Shown: one piece after another, positions 15,651 through 23,777 of the stretch
How positions within the stretch are numbered: the first letter of the stretch is position 1
How the letters are laid out: each line of letters begins with the position of its first letter
Source of the DNA: DATHAP01 sp963762865
GTDB taxonomy: Bacteria; Actinomycetota; Actinomycetes; JACCUZ01
Assembly: GCA_963762865.1 (NCBI GenBank)
Contig: CAVXNC010000003.1
Coordinates: 372,001-436,000 of the forward strand
Length of the DNA stretch: 64,000 bases
Reading direction: 5' to 3'
Made by a program: the position numbers and the translations under genes
The notes under the pieces: model-generated
The model's database searches: none
What the model saw: the letters and a program-made list of their open reading frames with translations, nothing else
Told to the model about the DNA's origin: nothing

Positions 15651-17651
15651 GTGACCCAGGCGCTGTACCGCAGATACCGGCCGTCGAGCTTCGACGACGT
15701 CATCGGGCAGGCCCACGTCACGACACCGCTGCGCAACGCCCTGACCTCCGGGCGCACGCACCACGCCTACCTCTTCAGCGGCCCCCGCGGCTGCGGCAAG
15801 ACGACCAGCGCCCGCATCCTGGCGCGTTGCCTGAACTGCGAGAAGGGCCCGACCCCCACCCCTTGCGGGGTGTGCCAGTCCTGCCAGGACCTCGGCCCGG
15901 GCGGCGGCGGCAGCCTCGACGTCATCGAGATCGACGCGGCCAGCCACGGCGGCGTCGACGACGCACGCGACCTGCGCGAACGGGCCTTCTACGCGCCGGC
16001 GTCCTCGCGCTTCAAGGTCTACATCATCGACGAGGCACACATGGTGTCCCGCGAGGGCTTCAACGCGCTGCTCAAGCTCGTCGAGGAGCCGCCGGAGCAC
16101 GTGAAGTTCGTCTTCGCGACCACCGAGCCCGAGAAGGTCATCGCGACGATCCGCTCGCGGACCCACCACTACCCCTTCCGGCTGGTGCCGCCGGGCGAGC
16201 TGCAGGCCCACCTCTCCAGCATCTGCGAGCAGGAGAAGGTCGCGGTCGACCACGCGGTGCTCTCCCTGGTCGTGCGCGCGGGTCGCGGTTCGGTGCGCGA
16301 CTCGCTCTCCGTCCTCGACCAGCTGCTCGCCGGCGCAGGTGACGAGGGCCTGACCTATGCCGGTGCCGCTGCGCTGCTCGGCTACACCGACGCCAGCCTG
16401 CTCGACGACACCATCGACGCGTTCGCGGCCGGCGACGCGGCCGCGGTCTTCGGGATCGTGGACCGCGTCGTCGAGGGTGGCCACGAGCCGCGCCGGTTCA
16501 CCGAGGACGTCCTCGAACGGCTGCGCGACCTGATCGTCATCGACGCGGTCCCCGACGCCGCCGGCAGCATCCTCGGCGACCACCCCGTCGACGAGCTGGA
16601 GCGGATGCGCCAGCAGGCCGCGCACTTCGGAGCCGCTGAGCTCTCCCGCGCCGCCGACGTCGTCAACGTCGGCCTCACCGAGATGCGCGGTGCCACCGCG
16701 CCCCGTCTTCAGCTCGAGCTGATCTGCGCGCGCGTCCTGCTCCCGGCCGCCGACCACGCGGAGCGTGGCCTCGCCGCGCGCATCGACCGGTTGGAGCGAC
16801 GGCTCGCCGCCGGCACGGTCGGCGGTACGCCCGACAGCGCCCGGTCCGCTGCCTCCGCGCCGACCGCCGCTCGCAACCGCCCGGCCGCGGAGCCCGCGCC
16901 GACCGCAGCAGCGCCGACGGCCGCACCGACCTCCCCACCGGCACCGGCGACTGCACCGGCAGCGGCGGCGGCGCCGGCCGCTGCCGCTCATGTCACCGCC
17001 GAGCCGGCAGCGGCACCGACCACGGTCACCGCCGCGCCGACCCCGGCCGCGGGCGAGCCGGCCGCCGCGGAGCCAGCAGCCGCCGGTCAGCCCGCACCAC
17101 CCGCCACTGCGGAGCCGGCGGGTGCGCCGGCCGCTTCGCCGGGCACGGGTGGCGTCGACCTGATCACCGTCCGCCGGATGTGGCCGGACGTGCTCGACGT
17201 CGTCAAGGGGATGCGCCGCTTCACCTGGACGCTGCTGAGCCACAACGCCCAGGTGGCCGGCGTGGAGAGCGGTCGGCTCACCCTGTCGATGGTCAACGCC
17301 GGGGCGCGCGACAGCTTCGTCAGCAGCGGCAGCGACGAGATCGTCCGGCAAGCGCTGATCACGGTGCTCTCGGTGGACTGGCAGGTCGACGCGGTCGTCG
17401 ACCCGACCACGGACCCCGCCCAGGCGGCCGCGCCGGCCGCTGCAGCCGCCGCGGCTCCCCCCGGCCCGACCGGTCGCGCTGCCGCGATGGCAGCGGTCGC
17501 GGAGGAGGAGGCGGCCCGCCCTGCCGAGCCCGGCCACGAGGACACTCCCTCGGCCGACGACCCGGACGCCGACGAGACCGGCCTGACCCACCAGGACCTG
17601 CTGGCCCGGGAGCTGGGCGCCAAGGTCATCGGCGAGTACGACGCCAGCTGA
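15651..17651 (+). CDS. dnaX: DNA polymerase III subunits gamma/tau
   Basis: A 666-residue clamp-loader ATPase. N-terminal YRRYRPSSFDDVIGQ; P-loop GPRGCGKT (residues 44-51); zinc-binding cysteines C63, C72, C75 and C78; Walker B IIDEAHMVS near residue 125. Residues ~370-510 are an Ala/Pro-rich linker, then a tau-like C-terminal domain. Starts at GTG 15651 with TAGGGT six bases upstream and no Shine-Dalgarno, so it may be leaderless. Followed by ybaB and recR, the usual order. No programmed-frameshift slippery A stretch is seen. Confidence 0.95.
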   Translation: MTQALYRRYRPSSFDDVIGQAHVTTPLRNALTSGRTHHAYLFSGPRGCGKTTSARILARCLNCEKGPTPTPCGVCQSCQDLGPGGGGSLDVIEIDAASHGGVDDARDLRERAFYAPASSRFKVYIIDEAHMVSREGFNALLKLVEEPPEHVKFVFATTEPEKVIATIRSRTHHYPFRLVPPGELQAHLSSICEQEKVAVDHAVLSLVVRAGRGSVRDSLSVLDQLLAGAGDEGLTYAGAAALLGYTDASLLDDTIDAFAAGDAAAVFGIVDRVVEGGHEPRRFTEDVLERLRDLIVIDAVPDAAGSILGDHPVDELERMRQQAAHFGAAELSRAADVVNVGLTEMRGATAPRLQLELICARVLLPAADHAERGLAARIDRLERRLAAGTVGGTPDSARSAASAPTAARNRPAAEPAPTAAAPTAAPTSPPAPATAPAAAAAPAAAAHVTAEPAAAPTTVTAAPTPAAGEPAAAEPAAAGQPAPPATAEPAGAPAASPGTGGVDLITVRRMWPDVLDVVKGMRRFTWTLLSHNAQVAGVESGRLTLSMVNAGARDSFVSSGSDEIVRQALITVLSVDWQVDAVVDPTTDPAQAAAPAAAAAAAPPGPTGRAAAMAAVAEEEAARPAEPGHEDTPSADDPDADETGLTHQDLLARELGAKVIGEYDAS

Positions 17652-17723
17652 CCCGGCCTGACAGCGGCGGGTCGTAGGCTCGCTGCGTCAGCCTTGGCCC
17701 CGTACGAACCGGAGCGTCCTCAC

Positions 17724-18080
17724 GTGAACTTCCCAGCCGACCCTGGCGGCGGCGCCGACCTGTCGTCGCTCCTGCAGCAGGCGCAGCAGATGCAGGCCCG
17801 CCTGCTGGAGGCGCAGGAGGAGCTGGCGCGCGCCGAGGTGACGGGGTCGTCCGGCGGCGGCCTGGTGCACGCGACGGTCACCGGCGGCGGCGAGGTCGTG
17901 GGGCTACGGATCGACCCGACCGCGATCGACCCCGACGACGCCGAGGGCCTCGCCGACCTGGTCCTGGCCGCGATCCGCGACGCCAACCGGGCCGTGCAGG
18001 ACCTGCAGCAGCAGACGATGGGCCCCCTCGCCGAGGGCCTCGGCGGCATGGGCGGCGGCCTCGGCCTGCCGGGGATGTAG
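17724..18080 (+). CDS. YbaB/EbfC family nucleoid-associated protein
   Basis: 118 residues. The family signature is clear: LLQQAQQMQARLLEAQEELARAEV followed by GGGLVHATVTGGGEVVGLRIDP and a C-terminal helix. EbfC/YbaB dimers bind DNA and are nearly always next to dnaX and recR, as here. I chose GTG 17724, which has GGAG upstream; TTG 17694 would add ten residues. recR starts ten bases after the stop. Confidence 0.9.
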   Translation: MNFPADPGGGADLSSLLQQAQQMQARLLEAQEELARAEVTGSSGGGLVHATVTGGGEVVGLRIDPTAIDPDDAEGLADLVLAAIRDANRAVQDLQQQTMGPLAEGLGGMGGGLGLPGM

Positions 18081-18089
18081 GGCCGGGCC

Positions 18090-18689
18090 GTGTACGAAGG
18101 CGTCGTCCAGGACCTGATCGACGAGCTCGGTCGGCTCCCGGGCGTCGGGCCGAAGTCGGCCCAGCGCATCGCGTTCCACCTGCTCGCGGCCGACCCGGCG
18201 GACGTACGCCGTCTCGTCAACGCCCTCACCGAGGTCAAGGAGAAGGTCCGCTTCTGCGCGACCTGCGGCAACGTCGCCGAGGCCGAGCAGTGCCGCATCT
18301 GCCGGGACTCGCGCCGGGACCTGACGGTGATCTGTGTCGTCGAGGAGTCCAAGGACGTCGTGGCGATCGAGAAGACCCGCGAGTTCCGCGGGCGCTACCA
18401 CGTGCTCGGCGGGGCGATCAGCCCGATCGAGGGGATCGGCCCCGACGACCTGCGGGTGCGCGAGCTGATGACGCGGCTGGCCGACGGGACCGTGACCGAG
18501 CTGATCCTGGCGACCGACCCCAACCTCGAGGGCGAGGCGACGGCGACCTACCTGGCCCGGCTGGTCAAGCCGATGGGCTTGCGGGTGACCCGGCTGGCGA
18601 GCGGGCTGCCGGTGGGCGGCGACCTGGAGTACGCCGACGAGGTCACGCTCGGCCGGGCGTTCGAGGGCCGCAGGCTGCTCGACGTCTGA
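18090..18689 (+). CDS. recR: recombination mediator protein RecR
   Basis: A 199-residue protein of normal length. Helix-hairpin-helix LGRLPGVGPKSAQRIAFHLL near residues 13-32; zinc-finger cysteines in CATCGN and CRIC (about residues 57-72); Toprim domain from VICVVEESKDVVAIEKT to TDPNLEGEATATYLARLV. With RecO and RecF it loads RecA on gapped DNA. Start GTG 18090. It ends the dnaX-ybaB-recR group. Confidence 0.95.
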   Translation: MYEGVVQDLIDELGRLPGVGPKSAQRIAFHLLAADPADVRRLVNALTEVKEKVRFCATCGNVAEAEQCRICRDSRRDLTVICVVEESKDVVAIEKTREFRGRYHVLGGAISPIEGIGPDDLRVRELMTRLADGTVTELILATDPNLEGEATATYLARLVKPMGLRVTRLASGLPVGGDLEYADEVTLGRAFEGRRLLDV

Positions 18690-18763
18690 CCCCGGTCGAC
18701 CCGGCCGGCGCGACTTCGGGCAACGGTTGGACGGGGGGCCGGACGAACGGTGAGGATGGGCCC

Positions 18764-19354
18764 ATGACTGCGCCCGACGACCTGTCCGACTTCACGGTCG
18801 AGATCGCCGACCAGGTGGAGAGCTTCGCCGTTGCGGTCCGAGAGATCGCTGCCGCGGAGGACCCGGACTACGCCATCTCGCTCCTGCTGCTCGAGGTGTC
18901 GCAGCTGCTGCTGGCCGGTGGGCGCCTCGGCGCGATCTCCGACGTCGTGCCGGAGGAGCGGTTCGAGCCCGACGCTGGCTTCGACCCCGACCTCGAGGGG
19001 ATCCGGCTGTCGCTGGCGAACCTGCTCGAGCCGATCGACGAGCACGCCGCGCTCTTCGACCCCTACGCCAGCGAGCCGGAGCTCTTCACCAGCCGGCTCT
19101 CCGACGACATCGCCGACGTGATGAGCGACCTGCTGCACGGGCTGCAGCACTACAGGGCCGGCCACCACACCGAAGCGCTGTGGTGGTGGCAGTTCTCCTA
19201 CCTGTCCAACTGGGGCGGCACCGCGTCGTCGGTGCTGCGGGCACTGCACTCGGTCGTGTCACACGTCCGCCTCGACACCGACCTCGACGAGACCATCAAG
19301 GTCGAGGACCGGCTGCTCGCCGAGACGGTCGCCGAGGTCCACAAGCCCGCCTGA
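18764..19354 (+). CDS. DUF5063 domain protein
   Basis: A 196-residue acidic helical protein: DFTVEIADQVESFAVAVREIAAAEDP at the start and a conserved Trp-rich motif EALWWWQFSYLSNWGGTASSVLRALHS near residues 139-165, which is the DUF5063 hallmark. The family follows recR in many actinomycetes. Function is unknown. Start ATG 18764. Confidence 0.82.
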   Translation: MTAPDDLSDFTVEIADQVESFAVAVREIAAAEDPDYAISLLLLEVSQLLLAGGRLGAISDVVPEERFEPDAGFDPDLEGIRLSLANLLEPIDEHAALFDPYASEPELFTSRLSDDIADVMSDLLHGLQHYRAGHHTEALWWWQFSYLSNWGGTASSVLRALHSVVSHVRLDTDLDETIKVEDRLLAETVAEVHKPA

Positions 19355-19386
19355 CCCGGTGCGGCGCCGCGCCGCCGCCTTGCTGT

Positions 19387-19482
19387 CCGAAATTGATCAC
19401 GCCCGCGTGGTCAACGCATGCTGACTCAGGCAAATTTGCCGCGTCCAGCAACCATTGACCACGCCAGCGTGATCAATTCGAC
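19387..19482. repeat. REP-like intergenic element, full copy with two terminal hairpins
   Basis: Two near-identical palindromes in inverted orientation: TTGATCACGC-CC-GCGTGGTCAA (19393-19414) and TTGACCACGC-CA-GCGTGATCAA (19455-19476), separated by 40 bases that include GGCAAATTTGCC. The outer flanks (CGAAATTGATC and GATCAATTCG) extend the inverted symmetry. A partial copy lies at 47377-47429. The A/T content stands out against the surroundings. Resembles BIME/REP units spread by RAYT enzymes, or a miniature transposable element. Confidence 0.7.
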
Positions 19483-19616
19483 AACCCCGGCGCGCTCCCA
19501 TCAGGCGATCCTGGCGCACCGGATGAGGTTCCGGGTGCCGGACGCGCCCAGGTCACCCGGCCGCGTCTCCCTAGGATGGAGGCCTGAACCGGTGACAAGA
19601 GCGGAGGAGTGCGGTC

Positions 19617-20888
19617 GTGGCCCTGGTCGTGCAGAAGTACGGCGGCTCCTCCCTCGCCGACGCCGACTCGATCAAGCGGGTCGCCAAGCGCATCGTCGAC
19701 ACCCGCAAGGCGGGCAACGACGTGGTCGTCGCGGTCTCGGCGATGGGCGACACGACCGACGAGCTCGTCGACCTCGCCCAGCAGGTCAGCCCGCTACCGG
19801 CGGGCCGCGAGCTGGACATGCTGCTGACCGCCGGCGAGCGCATCTCGATGGCGTTGCTCGCGATGGCGATCGCCAACCTGGGCTACGAGGCGCGCTCCTA
19901 CACCGGCAGCCAGGCCGGGGTCATCACCGACTCGACGCACGGCAAGGCGCGCATCATCGACGTCACGCCGGGTCGCATCCGCTCGGCGCTGGACGAGGGC
20001 GCGATCGTCATCGTCGCCGGCTTCCAGGGCGTCTCGCAGGACACCAAGGAGATCACCACCCTCGGTCGCGGCGGCACCGACACCACCGCAGTCGCCCTGG
20101 CCGCCGCCCTCAGCGCCGAGGTGTGCGAGATCTACACCGACGTCGACGGGGTCTTCTCCGCCGACCCGCGCATCGTGCCGACCGCGCGCCGGCTGCCGCG
20201 GATCTCCTACGAGGAGATGCTCGAGATGGCGGCGTGCGGCGCCAAGGTGCTGCACCTGCGCTGCGTGGAGTACGCCCGCCGCTACTCGATCCCGGTGCAC
20301 GTCCGTTCCTCGTTCTCCAACCGCGAGGGCACCTGGGTCGCCGACGAACCGAGAGGGGTCGACCAGATGGAGCAGGCCATCATCAGCGGCGTCGCGCACG
20401 ACCGCAGCGAGGCCAAGATCACGGTCGTCGGCGTGCCCGACAAGCCGGGTGAGGCCGCCGTCATCTTCCGCGCGATAGCAGCCGCCGAGATCAACATCGA
20501 CATGATCGTGCAGAACATCTCTGCGGCGGCCACCGGTCGCACCGACATCTCCTTCACCCTGCCCAAGTCCGACGGGCAGGCCGGCATGGCCGCGTTGAGC
20601 CGCATCAAGGACCAGGTCGGCTTCGAGGACCTGCTCTACGACGACCAGGTCGGCAAGGTGTCGCTGGTCGGCGCCGGCATGCGCTCGCACCCCGGCGTCT
20701 CGGCGACCTTCTTCGGCGCGCTCGCCGACTCCGGCGTCAACATCGAGATGATCTCGACGTCGGAGATCCGCATCTCGGTCGTCGTGCGCGGCGAGGACGT
20801 CGACGCCGCCGTCACGGCTGTGCACAGCGCGTTCGAGCTCGACGCCGCCGAGACGGAGGCCGTCGTCTACGGAGGGTCCGGTCGATGA
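19617..20888 (+). CDS. ask: aspartate kinase (alpha and internal beta products)
   Basis: A 423-residue enzyme phosphorylating aspartate, first step to lysine, methionine, threonine and diaminopimelate. N-terminal VQKYGGSSLAD; catalytic region TLGRGGTDTTAVALAAAL; two C-terminal ACT domains (residues ~265-340 and ~345-410) for feedback control. GTG start 19617 has GGAGGAG upstream. As in other actinomycetes, an internal ATG at 20367 with its own GAGAGGGG site can give the beta subunit. It overlaps asd by ATGA. Confidence 0.95.
   Translation: MALVVQKYGGSSLADADSIKRVAKRIVDTRKAGNDVVVAVSAMGDTTDELVDLAQQVSPLPAGRELDMLLTAGERISMALLAMAIANLGYEARSYTGSQAGVITDSTHGKARIIDVTPGRIRSALDEGAIVIVAGFQGVSQDTKEITTLGRGGTDTTAVALAAALSAEVCEIYTDVDGVFSADPRIVPTARRLPRISYEEMLEMAACGAKVLHLRCVEYARRYSIPVHVRSSFSNREGTWVADEPRGVDQMEQAIISGVAHDRSEAKITVVGVPDKPGEAAVIFRAIAAAEINIDMIVQNISAAATGRTDISFTLPKSDGQAGMAALSRIKDQVGFEDLLYDDQVGKVSLVGAGMRSHPGVSATFFGALADSGVNIEMISTSEIRISVVVRGEDVDAAVTAVHSAFELDAAETEAVVYGGSGR
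20351..20369 (+). promoter_or_regulatory. internal ribosome binding site and start for the aspartate kinase beta subunit
   Basis: GAGAGGGG at 20351-20358 lies eight bases before an in-frame ATG (codon 251 of ask). The peptide from there (MEQAIISGVAHD) matches where beta subunits begin in corynebacterial and mycobacterial aspartate kinases. The product would be the ACT regulatory half, forming the alpha2-beta2 enzyme. Confidence 0.65.
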
Positions 20889-21935
20889 GGGGTAGTAGCG
20901 ACGGGCTGACCGTCGGTGTCGTCGGCGCCACCGGGCAGGTCGGCACCGTCATGCGGCGGCTGCTCGACGAGCGCGGGTTCCCGGTGGCCCGCATCAGGTT
21001 CTTCGCCTCCGCGCGATCAGCGGGCAGCACGCTGCCGTGGCGCGGCGAGGACGTCATCGTCGAGGACGCGGGCACCGCCGACGTCAGCGACCTCGACATC
21101 GCGCTCTTCTCTGCCGGGGCCACGACGTCGCGAGCGATCGCCGAGCGGTACGCCGCGGCCGGTGCGGTCGTCATCGACAACTCGTCCGCGTGGCGGATGC
21201 ACCCCGAGGTGCCGCTCGTCGTGAGCGAGGTGAACGGCGACGAGGTGGCCAACGCGGTCAAGGGCATCATCGCCAACCCGAACTGCACGACGATGGCCGC
21301 GATGCCGGCCCTCAAGGCGCTGCACGACGAAGCCGGCCTGCTGCGGATGGTCGCCAGCACCTACCAGGCGGTCTCCGGCAGCGGCGGCGCCGGCGTCGAC
21401 GAGCTGGACAAGCAGGCCAGGCAGGTCGTCGACCGGGCGACCGACCTGGTGCACGACGGCTCGTCGGTGCAGTTCCCCGAGCCCGAGAAGTACGTCGCCC
21501 CGATCGCCTTCAACGTCCTGCCGATGGCCGGGTCGGTCGTCGACGACGGCTCCTTCGAGACCGACGAGGAGCAGAAGCTGCGCAACGAGAGCCGCAAGAT
21601 CCTTGGCATCCCGGGGCTGCTCGTGTCGGGCACCTGCGTGCGCGTCCCTGTCTTCACCGGCCACTCGCTGTCGCTCAACGTCGAGTTCGAGCGGCCCCTG
21701 TCGGTCGCGCGCGCGACCGAGCTCCTGGCGAGCGCGCCGGGCGTCGAGCTGTCGGACGTACCCACGCCGTTGGCCGCGGCCGGCACCGACCCGAGCCTGG
21801 TGGGCCGCATCCGGCAGGACCCCGGGCGTCCCCGACGGCCGCGGTCTGGCGCTCTTCGTCGTCGGCGACAACCTGCGCAAGGGCGCGGCGCTCAACGCCG
21901 TGCAGATCGCCGAGCTGGTCGCCGCTCGCCGCTGA
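20885..21935 (+). pseudogene. asd: aspartate-semialdehyde dehydrogenase, frameshifted near the 3' end (probable sequence error)
   Basis: Makes aspartate semialdehyde from aspartyl phosphate. NADP site GVVGATGQVG (residues 11-20), active-site Cys in ANPNCTT (C134), and YQAVSGSG all intact. At about 21820-21828 one extra G (in ACCCCGGGCGTCC) throws the frame: before it GRIRQDPG, after it in the +1 frame VPDGRGLALFVVGDN to the natural end at 21935. Without correction the frame would run on to 22603 over the next gene. asd is needed for diaminopimelate, so an error in the sequence is more likely than true loss. Overlaps ask (ATGA). Confidence 0.88.
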
Positions 21936-21983
21936 TCCCCGGCGGAGCGCGCCGCCGCTGCCGCTGGCCCGCGGTGCGGCACG

Positions 21984-22946
21984 ATGTGGCGCGTGCTGAC
22001 GATCCGCGTCTCGGTGCCCGAGGCACTCTCGACGCAGGTCGTCGAGCTCTTGCACGCAGACGCGGCGGTCAGCAGCCTCGCGGTCATTCGCGGAGCGTCC
22101 CTCGACCCACCGGGCGACGTCGTCCTGGCAGACATCGCGCGCGAAGGCGTCAACCCGGTCGTCGATCGCCTGCACGAGATGGGGGTCACCGACGAGGGCA
22201 CCATCCACGTCGAGCCGGTGCAGGCGTGGCTGTCGCGCCGCGGCCTCGAGGCGGAGAAGCGGACACCAGGCAGCAGCGCCGACTCGGTCGTGTGGGCCGA
22301 CGTCACGCAGCGGGCGTACGAGGAGAGCGAGCTCAACTGGACCTACCTGAGCTTCATGACGCTCGCGACTCTGCTCGCCTCGATCGCCATAGTCCTGGAC
22401 TCGCAGGTGCTGGTCATCGGTGCGATGGTGCTCGGGCCGGAGTTCGTGCCGATCGCGGCGCTGGGTCTCGCGCTGGTGCGTCGGCGGAAGAGCCTCTTCG
22501 GCCGGGCCGCTCGGACCTTGTTGCTCGGCTTCGCGACGAGCATCGTGCTGGCGACGTTGGCCGCGCTGCTGGCGCGATGGCTCGGCTGGGTGGACATCGA
22601 TGACATCACCGGTCGCCGCCCGGACACGGAGTTCATCTACTCGCCGGACCGCTGGTCCTTCGTGGTCGCGGTCATCGCCGCGGCCGCCGGAGTGCTGTCG
22701 CTGACGTCGGCGAAGGTCGGCGGCCTGTCGGGGGTCTTCATCTCGGTGACGACGGTGCCGGCGTCCGGCAACGTCGCGCTGGGTCTCGCGTTCGGTGCGT
22801 GGGACGAGGTGCGCGGCAGCGGTCTGCAGCTGGTCCTCAACCTGTCGGGGATGGCGCTCGCCGGCTGGGCGACGTTGGCGCTGCAGAGCGCCCTGTGGTC
22901 ACGCGTCTCGGTCCGCCGGCCCTACCGTCGCCGTAACCGCGCCTGA
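21984..22946 (+). CDS. DUF389 family membrane protein
   Basis: 320 residues. An N-terminal cytoplasmic ~110-residue domain (ACT-like, LTIRVSVPEALSTQVVELL) is followed by five or six transmembrane segments. The family motif is MTLATLLASIAIVLDSQVLVIGAMVLGPEFVPI. DUF389 proteins are widespread, of unknown function; some have been proposed as transporters. Start ATG 21984. It stands alone between asd and a membrane-protein/two-component group. Confidence 0.85.
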   Translation: MWRVLTIRVSVPEALSTQVVELLHADAAVSSLAVIRGASLDPPGDVVLADIAREGVNPVVDRLHEMGVTDEGTIHVEPVQAWLSRRGLEAEKRTPGSSADSVVWADVTQRAYEESELNWTYLSFMTLATLLASIAIVLDSQVLVIGAMVLGPEFVPIAALGLALVRRRKSLFGRAARTLLLGFATSIVLATLAALLARWLGWVDIDDITGRRPDTEFIYSPDRWSFVVAVIAAAAGVLSLTSAKVGGLSGVFISVTTVPASGNVALGLAFGAWDEVRGSGLQLVLNLSGMALAGWATLALQSALWSRVSVRRPYRRRNRA

Positions 22947-23062
22947 CCCTGGACCGAAGGTCATCCGCGGCTCGGTTCCCACGGCTTTGCCGGCAGGATG
23001 GGACCTCCGTTGGGTCACCTGCACCATGCGGCTGGTACGCCGGCCGGGCCACGCTGCCGGTC

Positions 23063-23773
23063 ATGACGACGACCCATGACCACATCGCCAGCACGACCCA
23101 CCGCGCTGCCCCGCCGCTGTCAAGGACAGTGCAGGTAGCCGTCGGATGCTGCCTGGTCGCGGCCGGTCTGCTCAACGGCCTGTCGCAATACGTCGGACAC
23201 GTCATGGCTGGAGATGGCATCGACGACTTCTCCGACCAGATGCGCTGGTGGGCCGCGCACCCCACCGAGGCGCGCGTCGAGCAGCTGGCGCTGGTCGCCA
23301 GCACCCTGGTCATGCCGATCGGCCTGCTGGGACTCCTGCACCTCGCCCGCCGCCGGTCGCCTCGGCTGACGGCCGTCGCCGGCGTCCTGGTGCTGTGGGG
23401 CATGTGGGGTTTCCACAACATCCTCGCGATGGGCTACGTGACGGGCTATGTCGGCCCGGGGGAGCTGCCCATGGGCGAAGCGGTCCGGCTCAACGACGCC
23501 CTGACCGCGGAGCCCGGCGTCGTGGTCACTGCCCTGCTGCCACACCTCGTGGGTTCGTTCTTCGGCTTGCTGCTGCTGTGTGTCGCCTGCTGGCGGTCGG
23601 CACTGGTGCCTCGCACGCCCCTGGTCCTGCTGGCCGCGTTCCTCGTCTGGGACTTCCTGCTGCCTGCGGTCGGGGTGCTCGAGCCCCACCTGCTGCTCGT
23701 CATCGCGTGGGGGTGGCTCGGTGTCCACATCGTCCGGATGCGCCCACGCGACTGGCGCGGCCACGCATACTGA
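23063..23773 (+). CDS. multi-pass membrane protein, unknown function
   Basis: 236 residues with about six hydrophobic segments (near 25-45, 76-94, 100-122, 147-170, 180-200, 205-225) and a His/Thr-rich N-terminus. No family recognised. It ends four bases before the histidine kinase start, so it is likely co-transcribed with the two-component genes and may be part of the same sensing system. Short palindromes (GACCGAAGGTC at 22952-22962 and a GACC...GGTC pair at 23002-23016) lie upstream and could be regulator sites. Confidence 0.6.
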   Translation: MTTTHDHIASTTHRAAPPLSRTVQVAVGCCLVAAGLLNGLSQYVGHVMAGDGIDDFSDQMRWWAAHPTEARVEQLALVASTLVMPIGLLGLLHLARRRSPRLTAVAGVLVLWGMWGFHNILAMGYVTGYVGPGELPMGEAVRLNDALTAEPGVVVTALLPHLVGSFFGLLLLCVACWRSALVPRTPLVLLAAFLVWDFLLPAVGVLEPHLLLVIAWGWLGVHIVRMRPRDWRGHAY

Positions 23774-23777
23774 CCCG

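Noticed and set aside
15651..17651. Programmed frameshift in dnaX
   Set aside because: No A-rich slippery run; a single long product is usual in actinomycetes.
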